DNA of 44,808 bases from an uncultured Oscillospiraceae bacterium (GTDB lineage: Bacteria > Bacillota > Clostridia > Oscillospirales > Ruminococcaceae), in NCBI GenBank assembly GCA_949298535.1, contig CASFXA010000126.1, positions 1 through 44,808 on the forward strand, written 5' to 3'. This document shows, one piece after another, positions 15,232 through 22,615 of this stretch. Position 1 is the stretch's first letter; every line of letters starts with the position of its first letter. Below the pieces are notes generated by a model, which saw nothing but the letters and a program-made list of their open reading frames with translations, searched no databases and had not been told where the DNA came from. Made by a program: the position numbers and the translations under genes.

Positions 15232-16596
15232 ATGGAAATTGAAGCCATTATCCAACAGCAGCAAACCTTTTTTACAGGCGGCAAGACGCTGGATGTGGAA
15301 TACCGTCTCGCTTCTCTGGCCAAATTCCGGCAGCAAATCCTCCTCCATGAGCAGGAGATTAACGAGGCTTTGAAGGCGGATCTGAACAAATCCCCCTTTG
15401 AATCCTATATGTCTGAAATCGGTATTGTGTTGGATGAGCTGCGTTTTGTCACCAAGCATCTTCGGAAATGGGCCAGGGACCAGCGGGTTCCCACTCCCCT
15501 CTCCCAATTCAAATCCACCAGCTTTATGCATCCGGAGCCCTATGGCGTAGTGCTTATTATGTCCCCCTGGAACTATCCCTTCATGCTGACGCTGGATCCC
15601 CTGGTGGGCGCCATCGCCGCCGGAAACTGCGTTGTCCTCAAGCCCTCCGCTTACTCCCCCGCCACCTCCGCCATTATCACCAAACTGGCGGAAAAATCCT
15701 TCGATCCCGGCCATGTGGCAGTGGTACAGGGCGGACGGAAGGAAAACCAGGCGCTGCTGGATCAAAAATTTGACTATATTTTCTTTACCGGAGGCACCAC
15801 TGTTGGCCGCGAGGTCATGACCAAAGCCGCCAGGCACCTCACCCCCATGACCCTGGAAATGGGCGGAAAAAGCCCCTGCATTGTGGATGCAACCGCCAAT
15901 ATTCCTGTGGCCGCAAAGCGTCTGGCTTTCGGTAAGTTCCTGAATGCCGGCCAAACCTGCGTGGCGCCGGACTACCTGTTTGTTCATCGGGATGTGCGGG
16001 AACAACTGACAGAAGAACTGCGGAAAAACGTTCAGGAGTTCTTTGGAGACGACCCCCTGGAAAATCCGGAATATCCCAAAATCATCAACGAGAAGCACTA
16101 TCTCCGGATTCAAGGGCTGATTACGGGAGAAAAGGTGGTGTTCGGAGGCGAAGCCCGCCACGGGCAGATCGCCCCCACCCTGTTGGCGGATGTCTCCCCC
16201 GAGGCCCCGGTGATGCAGGAAGAAATTTTCGGACCTGTCCTGCCCATGATGGAATACACCGATCTGGAAACGGTGATTTCTTTCATCCGTTCCCGTCCCA
16301 AGCCTCTGGCCCTCTACCTCTTTACCAACGACCACCAAACTGAGCGGAAGGTTCTGGATCAGGTCTCCTTTGGGGGAGGATGCGTCAACGATACCATTAT
16401 CCACCTGGCCACTTCCCATATGCCTTTCGGCGGCGTGGGAGAAAGCGGAATGGGAGGATACCACGGCAAATTCAGCTTCGATACCTTCAGTCATTACAAA
16501 AGCATCGTGAAAAAAGCGACCTGGATTGATCTGCCCATGCGGTATCATCCCTATACTCCCGGCAACTTCAAGCTGCTGAAAATGTTCTTGAAATAA
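15232..16596 (+). CDS. Aldehyde dehydrogenase, class-3/fatty aldehyde type
   Basis: 454 residues, matching the short class-3 aldehyde dehydrogenases rather than the roughly 500-residue classes. Diagnostic segments are SPWNYPFMLTLDPLVGAIAAGN (substrate/NAD pocket), FFTGGTTVGREVM (nucleotide loop), TLEMGGKSPCIVD (general-base Glu) and NAGQTCVAPDYLFV (catalytic Cys). The C-terminal MPFGGVGESGMGGYHGK also fits fatty-aldehyde enzymes. It oxidises aldehydes to acids with NAD(P)+. Translation begins 16 bases after the alcohol dehydrogenase with AAGGAGGAA upstream, so the three genes form one operon converting an alcohol through an aldehyde to an acid. Confidence 0.95.
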   Translation: MEIEAIIQQQQTFFTGGKTLDVEYRLASLAKFRQQILLHEQEINEALKADLNKSPFESYMSEIGIVLDELRFVTKHLRKWARDQRVPTPLSQFKSTSFMHPEPYGVVLIMSPWNYPFMLTLDPLVGAIAAGNCVVLKPSAYSPATSAIITKLAEKSFDPGHVAVVQGGRKENQALLDQKFDYIFFTGGTTVGREVMTKAARHLTPMTLEMGGKSPCIVDATANIPVAAKRLAFGKFLNAGQTCVAPDYLFVHRDVREQLTEELRKNVQEFFGDDPLENPEYPKIINEKHYLRIQGLITGEKVVFGGEARHGQIAPTLLADVSPEAPVMQEEIFGPVLPMMEYTDLETVISFIRSRPKPLALYLFTNDHQTERKVLDQVSFGGGCVNDTIIHLATSHMPFGGVGESGMGGYHGKFSFDTFSHYKSIVKKATWIDLPMRYHPYTPGNFKLLKMFLK

Positions 16597-16659
16597 GCTC
16601 TTCACGGTTCCCTTTTCCGAAATCTCCGCAGAACACCCCCCAGAAAGGATGAATCCCAG

Positions 16660-17184
16660 GTGATCGATCCCATTGAACTGGTCTTTCCCCGGCAGCAACA
16701 CCAATCTCTGGTAACCGGCTTCCTTGAGGAATGTGCCGCCCATCACGAAACTGCGATCCAAGGCGGCGCAGGAATGGAACGGCTTTCTTATTCCCAATGG
16801 CTTTGCAAACTGGAAAACAGCCTTCGGGAGGAAACAGTCGCCCCCGGGTTGGTCCCGTCCACCACCCTGTTGGCTCTGAAAAAAGAAACCGGCGAGATGG
16901 TAGGCGTCATCGATATTCGCCATCGGCTCAATGATTCTCTCCTGGCCTTTGGAGGACATATCGGATACTCTGTGCGTCCATCCCTTCGCCGGCAGGGTTA
17001 CGGCACCAGGATGCTCCATCTGGCGCTGGAGGAATGTCGCCGGATGGGCCTGGAACGGGTTTTGATTACCTGCGATCTGCCCAACCTCGCTTCCGCCGCC
17101 GTGATTCGAAACAATGGCGGAAAGCTGGAAAACCAGGTGGAGGATCAGGGGGAAATTGTCTGCCGTTATTGGATCCAATTGTAA
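16660..17184 (+). CDS. GNAT-family N-acetyltransferase
   Basis: 174 residues from a GTG; AAAGGA lies about 10 bases upstream and the nearby ATG is out of frame. Motif A for acetyl-CoA binding is visible as RPSLRRQGYGTRMLHLALEECRRMG (Q/RxxGxG/A type), followed by motif B around CDLPNLASAAVIRNNGGKLE. The N-terminal 85 residues carry no further signature. Members acetylate amino groups of small molecules, antibiotics or protein N-termini; the substrate cannot be deduced. It follows the aldehyde dehydrogenase after 63 bases and may share its transcript. Confidence 0.9.
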   Translation: MIDPIELVFPRQQHQSLVTGFLEECAAHHETAIQGGAGMERLSYSQWLCKLENSLREETVAPGLVPSTTLLALKKETGEMVGVIDIRHRLNDSLLAFGGHIGYSVRPSLRRQGYGTRMLHLALEECRRMGLERVLITCDLPNLASAAVIRNNGGKLENQVEDQGEIVCRYWIQL

Positions 17185-17440
17185 CCCGTCCGGAAGAATC
17201 GCTTTTTGAAAAGCGGGATATTTCCTTCTTTTTGCCCACCCTGCGTCTGGCCATCAATTTGCAATCAACCTGAATCCTGGACTTGATCCTGTCCCTGATT
17301 CTCACCCTTCAAGAGGACGCCCTTGGTGGAGCTTGTATTTATTTCGTTATTTTGCTCTGCTTTTTTGACAAATTTCCTTTCTTTTCGGCTTCTTTCACAA
17401 AAAAAATTTTTATATTGTGATAATCTGTTTGTGGAAAATA

Positions 17441-17449
17441 TGTTAAGAT
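17441..17449 (+). promoter_or_regulatory. Possible promoter of the orphan gene at 17473
   Basis: TGT followed by TAAGAT (extended -10 style) in an AT-rich stretch, 24 bases before the ATG. There is no good -35, so support is modest. Confidence 0.35.
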
Positions 17450-17472
17450 AGAATTGAAAGGAAGGGGTCACT

Positions 17473-17880
17473 ATGGCAGAACAGAATATTTTCTCCTTTT
17501 TCCATGAACAATTATGTACCTCCTCCTATATGGAACTGGTACAAAAAAAGAAACTGCAAATTCAGATGATTTCCCCTGAACAATTCCATATCAGCCAAAA
17601 AGCAGCTGGTCATCTATGGAAAATTTTTGACAGCGCCGCCAGAGATCTGCTGGCCAGAGGCCTCCCCTTGATTACGCAGCCTCCAAAAGTGAGCCGCGGC
17701 TCACTGCCAACCTGGGGGCAAGCCAATGCGATGCTGGATATTTGCCTGCAATGGCTGGAGTTGTTAACGGGGGATGGCGCCGAATCCAGAAATATCTTTT
17801 CCGCCAAAGAGATTTCCTCCCAGCTGCTGCTGATTGAAAACGATGTCATCGATCACTCGTTGACCAAAACCATTGCCTGA
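17473..17880 (+). CDS. Uncharacterised 135-residue cytoplasmic protein
   Basis: The ATG is preceded by AAAGGAAGGGG, and the AT-rich leader looks like a promoter, so it is probably a real gene. I do not recognise the family. The product is soluble, mostly helical, without a signal peptide, membrane segment or cysteine-rich motif. Notable parts are a helix with HISQKAAGHLWKIFDSAARDLLARG, a proline-rich turn (ITQPPKVSRGSLPTW), and a C-terminal helix pair (ANAMLDICLQWLELLTG and KEISSQLLLIENDVIDHS). A strong terminator lies 80 bases downstream. It is a single-gene unit. Confidence 0.7.
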   Translation: MAEQNIFSFFHEQLCTSSYMELVQKKKLQIQMISPEQFHISQKAAGHLWKIFDSAARDLLARGLPLITQPPKVSRGSLPTWGQANAMLDICLQWLELLTGDGAESRNIFSAKEISSQLLLIENDVIDHSLTKTIA

Positions 17881-17959
17881 CCAGCTTTCAAACTGTTTCT
17901 TTTCGCTTGGGAGCTGAAAAACGGTCCGATTGCGGAGGATTATCTCTTACTGTACTGAA

Positions 17960-17999
17960 AAACAGGGGGCCTCGCCTGAAATGGCGAGGCCCCCTGTTT
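17960..17999. terminator. Long bidirectional terminator separating the plus-strand block from the rnf operon
   Basis: A perfect 17-bp inverted repeat (17960-17976 with 17983-17999) encloses a 6-base loop. T-rich tracts follow on both strands: TTTATTT to the right and TTTTTC when read leftwards. It lies after the orphan gene (+) and beyond the rnf terminator (-), so it can stop readthrough from either side. Confidence 0.88.
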
Positions 18000-18163
18000 A
18001 TTTGGAACAAAAAACATCTTCTGCGCCAGGAAAGAAGCTCTTTAAAAGGAGGCTCATTTTAAGCAGCTCGTTATTATTTTCTTCTCGTTCTGCCCGATAC
18101 TTGAATCGAAAACTTTTTTACTCCCCTCCAGCAAGGTTGGGAGCTTTCATTTGGCTGAAACCT

Positions 18164-18209
18164 ACAAAAGAGGCACGTTCCAAAGAAAGGTCTTCGGAAC
18201 GCGCCTCTT
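18164..18209 (-). terminator. Terminator of the rnf operon
   Basis: On the minus strand AAGAGGCGCGTTCC pairs with GGAACGTGCCTCTT (14 bp, one wobble) around a 14-base loop, then TTTGTAGG. It starts about 27 bases after the rnfB stop codon. The U-tract is short, but the strong terminator at 17960-17999 lies behind it. Confidence 0.75.
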
Positions 18210-18235
18210 ATAGCTGATAAAACGGTAAAAACCTA

Positions 18236-19054
18236 TTACTGGGCGGAAGCACAACCAGCGCAGCCGCCGTTGACCCCTGCGATGTGGATCACCTTGGTGG
18301 GGCACACTTCGGCGCACTTGCCGCAATTGGTGCACTTATCCGGATCAATGGAAGCCAGATTGTCCTTGACGGTGATGGCTCCAAATTCGCAGGTCTTCTG
18401 ACATCTCATACAGCCGATGCAGCCGGCAGAGCAAACTTTTCTCACCTGCGCGCCCTTGTCATGAGAGGAACAGCAAACCCGAACCAGGCTGTCAGATTTC
18501 ACCAGAGCGATCAGCAGCTGAGGACAGGCCTTGGCGCAGGCGCCGCAGCCGGTGCAAAGATCACGGTCCACCACAGCCAGGCCATTCTCAATGGACAGAG
18601 CGCCGAATTTACACACATCGACGCAGTCTCCAAAGCCCAGGCAGCCATAGGAACAGCTTCTGCGGCCCTTGTAGAAGGTGCTGCAGGCCTTGCAGGTCTG
18701 GGGGCCCTTGTAATCCATCTTATATTCTGCGGTGTCAAAGGTGGCGGCACATCTGACCACAGCTTTTACATCCTGAACGCCGGCAAATTCCACGCCCAGA
18801 ATCTCGCTGATCTGACGGGCTACAGGCTCACCGCCGGGGATACACAGGTTTGTCTTGGTGTTGGGATCCTCCGCCAGCTTCTTGGCATAGTCGTCACAGC
18901 CGGCGAATCCGCAGGCGCCGCAGTTGGCCCCAGGCAGAACGGCACGAACATCTTCAGCAGTCTGATTGACGGGGACAGCCATCAGCTTGGCAGCGATGAC
19001 CAGAATCACGCCCAGCACCAGACCAATGGCAGATACGGTTATAACAGGCATCAT
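18236..19054 (-). CDS. rnfB: RnfB, iron-sulfur subunit of the Rnf complex
   Basis: 272 residues. An N-terminal membrane helix (VITVSAIGLVLGVILVIAAKL) is followed by the RnfB-specific cluster domain (PGANCGACGFAGCDDY, near 42-57, then a Cys near 75). Next come ferredoxin-like motifs: a cysteine-rich central part (CSYGCLGFGDCVDVC), CTGCGACAKACP, CIGCMRCQKTCE and CTNCGKCAEVCP. It receives electrons from reduced ferredoxin and passes them to the membrane flavin subunits. The protein ends in GGCAGCASAQ, two extra cysteines beyond the last cluster motif. It is the last gene of the operon. Confidence 0.96.
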   Translation of the reverse strand: MMPVITVSAIGLVLGVILVIAAKLMAVPVNQTAEDVRAVLPGANCGACGFAGCDDYAKKLAEDPNTKTNLCIPGGEPVARQISEILGVEFAGVQDVKAVVRCAATFDTAEYKMDYKGPQTCKACSTFYKGRRSCSYGCLGFGDCVDVCKFGALSIENGLAVVDRDLCTGCGACAKACPQLLIALVKSDSLVRVCCSSHDKGAQVRKVCSAGCIGCMRCQKTCEFGAITVKDNLASIDPDKCTNCGKCAEVCPTKVIHIAGVNGGCAGCASAQ

Positions 19055-19070
19055 TGCATTGCTTCCCCCT

Positions 19071-19664
19071 TTACTTAATCATGTTCTCGATCAGGCCGCC
19101 AAATCCCATAAAGGACATGGAGACGATGGAGGCAGCAATCAGAGTGATGGGGATACCCTGGAAGTTCTCAGAGATCTTGGAGTTTGCAATCCGCATCCGC
19201 ACGCCGCAGAACAGCACCATGGCCAGCATGAAGCCGATACCAGCGCCCAGGGAGTTGACCATGGACTCCACAAAGCCATATTCCTCAGAGATATTCAGCA
19301 CCGTAACACCCAGCACCGCGCAGTTGGTGGTAATCAGGGGCAGGTAGATACCCAGAGAAGCATGAAGAACAGGAACGAACTTTTTCAGGATCATCTCCAC
19401 CAGCTGTACCAACGCGGCAATCACCAGAATGAAAACCACGGTCTGCATATAATCCATCCCGTTGGGAGCCAGCAGATAGCTGTAAATCGGCCAGGTGGCG
19501 GCGGTGGCCATCAGCATAACAAAGATAACAGCCACGCTCATACCGATAGCGGAATCCAGCTTTTTGGAAACGCCCAGGAAGGGGCAGATGCCCATGAACT
19601 TGGACAATACAAAGTTATCGACCAGAATAGCGCTAAAAAGAATGACAATCAAATCTTTTACCAT
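19071..19664 (-). CDS. rnfA: RnfA, membrane subunit of the Rnf complex
   Basis: 197 residues with six hydrophobic helices, typical for RnfA/NqrE. It opens with LIVILFSAILVDNFVLSKFMGICPFLGV and has the mid-protein LITTNCAVLGV segment; the conserved cysteines in these two helices bind the intramembrane [2Fe-2S] cluster shared with RnfE. It forms the ion-conducting core with RnfD and RnfE. The start is 3 bases after the rnfE stop. Rnf oxidises ferredoxin, reduces NAD+ and exports Na+ or H+. Confidence 0.96.
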   Translation of the reverse strand: MVKDLIVILFSAILVDNFVLSKFMGICPFLGVSKKLDSAIGMSVAVIFVMLMATAATWPIYSYLLAPNGMDYMQTVVFILVIAALVQLVEMILKKFVPVLHASLGIYLPLITTNCAVLGVTVLNISEEYGFVESMVNSLGAGIGFMLAMVLFCGVRMRIANSKISENFQGIPITLIAASIVSMSFMGFGGLIENMIK

Positions 19665-19667
19665 GGA

Positions 19668-20348
19668 TCAGCACCCCTCTTTCTCAGCGGACTGGCAGGC
19701 AGCCGCGGAAGGACAGCCGGCGCAGGCCATGGACTTTTTCTTGATGGCCTTGCCCTTGGTCAGCTTATTGACCAGAGCGATAATGCAGCCGAAGGCAAAG
19801 AAGCCGCCGGGAGCCATGGTCATAATGGAGATGGGATCGATGGCGGAAGGCAGGATCTGGATCCCGCACCAGGTGCCGGCGCCAAAAATCTCACGGATGG
19901 TACCCATGGCAGCCAAAGCCAGGGTGAAACCAATGCCCATACCGATACCGTCCAGGGCGGAATCCACCACGGAATTCTTGTTGGCGAACATCTCAGCACG
20001 TCCCAGAATGATGCAGTTAACCACGATCAGGGGAATAAAGATGCCCAACGTATCATACAGGCTCTTGGTGAAAGCCTCCATCAGCAGCTGCACCACCGTT
20101 ACAAAGCCAGCGATGAGTACGATGTAGCAAGGGATACGCACCTTGTCAGGAATAGCCTTTTTCAAGGCGGAAATAACGATATTGGAGCAGACCAATACGA
20201 AGGTGGCCGCAATACCCATACCGACACCATTGAGAACAGAGGTGGATGTAGCCAAAGTGGGGCAGGTGCCCAGCACCAGAACCAGCACCGGGTTCTCTTT
20301 GATAATGCCGTTGAGTAAGATCTTCAGCTTGTTGTTCTTATTGCTCAT
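19668..20348 (-). CDS. rnfE: RnfE, membrane subunit of the Rnf complex, with cysteine-rich C-terminal tail
   Basis: 226 residues. The first 205 form the six-helix RnfE/NqrD core (NGIIKENPVLVLVLGTCPTLA at the start, LIVVNCIILGRAEMFA in the middle), with the two helix cysteines that complete the [2Fe-2S] site with RnfA. Beyond the last helix a charged linker (NKLTKGKAIKKKS) leads to a tail with four cysteines: CAGC, then C and C spaced among Ala/Ser/Glu. The core alone accounts for the usual RnfE length of about 200-215, so the tail is an addition. It could bind metal or a cluster; this is inference. Confidence 0.95.
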   Translation of the reverse strand: MSNKNNKLKILLNGIIKENPVLVLVLGTCPTLATSTSVLNGVGMGIAATFVLVCSNIVISALKKAIPDKVRIPCYIVLIAGFVTVVQLLMEAFTKSLYDTLGIFIPLIVVNCIILGRAEMFANKNSVVDSALDGIGMGIGFTLALAAMGTIREIFGAGTWCGIQILPSAIDPISIMTMAPGGFFAFGCIIALVNKLTKGKAIKKKSMACAGCPSAAACQSAEKEGC

Positions 20349-20353
20349 TGCTC

Positions 20354-21655
20354 TTACGCTCCTTTCGAAGCATTAAAGGCAGTAAAGGCTTTCTGCACCG
20401 CTTCGTTGACAGCGTTGGAGGAAACGGTGGCGCCGGAAACAGCGTCAGGAGTCTCCCCTGCGCCCAGGCCGATCCAGGTGTCAGTGTAAGCAGCCTCGCT
20501 GGTCTTGGTGCCAACACCCCTTGTTTCATTGCCGGCATCCACAGTGATAGCGGTGATCTTTCCATCAGCGCCGATAGTCACAGTGACAGTGACATCGCCC
20601 ATGTAGCCTGCGCCAGTGGTGGTGATCGCCATGCTGCCATCCTCGTAGGAAACAGCCTTCTCAGTACCAGCCAGCTCCACTTCAGTGCCGGATACGGCAG
20701 GAGCTTCAGAAGCTGCGGAGGAGTCCTCAGCAGGAGCAGAGGCGGTCAGGTTGGCAGCCAGCTGCAGAGCCTGATCCACAGCCTTCTTAAAGCCGTCAGA
20801 GGACTGGGTAGCGCCGGAAACAGCGGTAATACCGTCTGTGCTGTCCTTGCCCTTGTACTGATCGGTGTAAGCGGCCTCGCCAGTCTGAGTGCCCAAGCCA
20901 GCGGTCTCGGTGTTTTCACCCAACGCAACGCCTACAATTTTGCCATCCAAACCGATACCGGTGTAAACCTGCATCTTGGTGGTGGCGCCCATATAACCCT
21001 GAGCCTCGGTGACGATGAGGTAACCCTCGTCCCCAGCCTTCATGGCCTTCACGGCACCCTCCAGGGTGATTTCCTCAAAGTTCTCCACATTGGGGAAGAT
21101 GGCCTGCTCGGGAGTGGTGGTGTCGCCGGTACTTACTTCCACGCCAGCCAGCTCGCCATAGGCTTTAAAGGCGTTCTGGACGTTAGTCTTGAACGCGGTG
21201 GAAGAAATGGTCGCGCCGGAAACTGCCTCCACACCGTTCAGAGAGGAATCCTTGCCCTTGTACTGATCGGTGTAGGCAGGCTCGCCGGTCTTGGTGCCAA
21301 GACCCGCGGTCTCGCTGTTGCTCATCAGCTTGACAGAATCAATGGTGCCATCGGACTTGATACCCACCATTACCTGCATAGGACCGCCGTAACCTTTGGC
21401 CTCGGCGGTGATGACGTAGCCGGCGCCGTTGGCAGCCTTGTAAGCATCCACAACGCCTTCCACAGTAGTTTCTACTTTGTCAAACTTATCGGCATCCGCC
21501 AGAACCTCGATCCGGGCGGCGTCAGCCTCGGCGGCCTTGGCAGCCTCAATGATCGGCTCGGTTGTATTATAGGTCAGTACCAGCGCCGCAGAAATGACGA
21601 TGCAAATGCCGGTCAGAATCGCTGCGGGCGCCACAAATTCCTTCACAAATTTCAT
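20354..21655 (-). CDS. rnfG: RnfG with three tandem FMN-binding domains
   Basis: 433 residues, about twice the usual 180-230 of RnfG. One N-terminal membrane helix (about 8-28, PAAILTGICIVISAALVLTY) precedes three copies of the extracytoplasmic FMN-binding domain at about 78-166, 209-300 and 341-428. Each copy ends in SGAT; the flavin-accepting threonines would be T149, T283 and T410. Copies 1 and 2 are very alike (ETAGLGT, AYTDQYKGKDS) and copy 3 is more diverged. An Ala/Ser/Glu linker (about 302-328) separates copies 2 and 3. RnfG carries covalent FMN attached by ApbE and moves electrons on the outer face of the membrane. No apbE is in this window. The stop lies 5 bases before rnfE and the start overlaps rnfD by 4. 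Confidence 0.94.
   Translation of the reverse strand: MKFVKEFVAPAAILTGICIVISAALVLTYNTTEPIIEAAKAAEADAARIEVLADADKFDKVETTVEGVVDAYKAANGAGYVITAEAKGYGGPMQVMVGIKSDGTIDSVKLMSNSETAGLGTKTGEPAYTDQYKGKDSSLNGVEAVSGATISSTAFKTNVQNAFKAYGELAGVEVSTGDTTTPEQAIFPNVENFEEITLEGAVKAMKAGDEGYLIVTEAQGYMGATTKMQVYTGIGLDGKIVGVALGENTETAGLGTQTGEAAYTDQYKGKDSTDGITAVSGATQSSDGFKKAVDQALQLAANLTASAPAEDSSAASEAPAVSGTEVELAGTEKAVSYEDGSMAITTTGAGYMGDVTVTVTIGADGKITAITVDAGNETRGVGTKTSEAAYTDTWIGLGAGETPDAVSGATVSSNAVNEAVQKAFTAFNASKGA
20372..21424 (-). repeat. Three in-frame repeats encoding FMN-binding domains inside rnfG
   Basis: Repeat units lie at about 21158-21424, 20756-21031 and 20372-20635. Units 1 and 2 share an identical 26-base stretch (21249-21274 and 20844-20869), evidence of relatively recent duplication; unit 3 has diverged further at both the DNA and protein level. 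Confidence 0.85.
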
Positions 21656-22602
21656 TTAGAAACACCTCCGAATGGCATCTTTTTAATCGCTCCGTCAATG
21701 TGCGGGGTCACAATGTTCATCAGCATGATGGCAAAGGACATACCCTCCGGATAACTACCGTAGGCCCGGATCAGCACAGTGATGACGCCGATACCGATAC
21801 CATAGATCACCTTGCCGGGCTCGAGGACAGGAGAAGTGACATAATCAGTGGCCATAAAGAACGCACCCAGCATCGTGCCGCCGGAAACCAGCATATACCA
21901 GGGATTGAGGCCGGTTACCAGGGACATGACAAACACCGTCACCAGCACGGTAACAGGAATGGTGGGAGTGATGACCTTTTTCCAAATCAGATAGATGCCA
22001 CCCACCAGCAGGGCAATGGCGCAGGTCTCGCCCAGAGAACCGCCCCGGATACCCAGGAGCATATTGATCATGTCGGGGGCGTCGGCGATCTTGGCGTCAG
22101 CCGCAGTGAGGATCGCCAGAGGAGTCGCGCCGGAAACAGCATCCACCGGACCACCCACAAAGTTGTTGGGATCCGCCCAGGTGGTCATCCGGCCAGAGAA
22201 TGAAATCAGCAGGAAGATACGGGCCGCGATGGCGGGATTGACAAAGTTGTCGCCGATGCCGCCAAACAGCTGCTTGACGACGATAATCGCCATGGCGTCC
22301 GCCAAAATGACCATCCACACCGGAAGAGTGGAGGGAACATTGAAAGCGATGAGCATACCGGTGACCACAGCGCTCCAGTCGGAGATGGTGCAGTCCAGGT
22401 GCATCAGTTTTCGATAAAGGTACTCAAAAAACACGGAAAACGCAACGGAAACCAGAATCAGCACCAACGCCTTCACGCCGAAAATCAGCGCCGCGGCAAT
22501 TGCAGCCGGAACCATGGCCGCCGCCACATTCATCATAATGGAACTGGTGGAAACCCCATCCTTTACGTGAGGAGAGGGCGTTACGATCAGCTTGTTCTCC
22601 AA
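21652..22602 (-). CDS. rnfD: RnfD, flavin-binding membrane subunit of the Rnf complex
   Basis: 316 residues with many hydrophobic helices. The covalent flavin site is VDAVSGATPLAIL, threonine near residue 160, preceded by the conserved GDNFVNPAIAARIFLL. The N-terminal SPHVKDGVSTSSIMMNV also matches RnfD/NqrB. It carries covalent FMN and, with RnfA/E/G, couples electron flow to ion transport. Its stop overlaps the rnfG start by 4 bases, and its start is 13 bases after rnfC. Confidence 0.96.
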   Translation of the reverse strand: MENKLIVTPSPHVKDGVSTSSIMMNVAAAMVPAAIAAALIFGVKALVLILVSVAFSVFFEYLYRKLMHLDCTISDWSAVVTGMLIAFNVPSTLPVWMVILADAMAIIVVKQLFGGIGDNFVNPAIAARIFLLISFSGRMTTWADPNNFVGGPVDAVSGATPLAILTAADAKIADAPDMINMLLGIRGGSLGETCAIALLVGGIYLIWKKVITPTIPVTVLVTVFVMSLVTGLNPWYMLVSGGTMLGAFFMATDYVTSPVLEPGKVIYGIGIGVITVLIRAYGSYPEGMSFAIMLMNIVTPHIDGAIKKMPFGGVSK

Positions 22603-22615
22603 AGGTCACACCCCC

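Noticed and set aside
15157-17178. 673-codon minus-strand open frame opposite the aldehyde dehydrogenase and GNAT genes
   Set aside because: Overlaps two confident genes on the other strand and has His/Gly/Gln-rich composition typical of shadow frames.
17930-18217. 95-codon plus-strand open frame in the spacer before rnfB
   Set aside because: It runs through two terminators and lacks a convincing ribosome binding site.
20372-21424. CRISPR-like or satellite repeat in the rnf region
   Set aside because: The repeated units are in-frame protein domains of about 90 residues, not short direct repeats with spacers.
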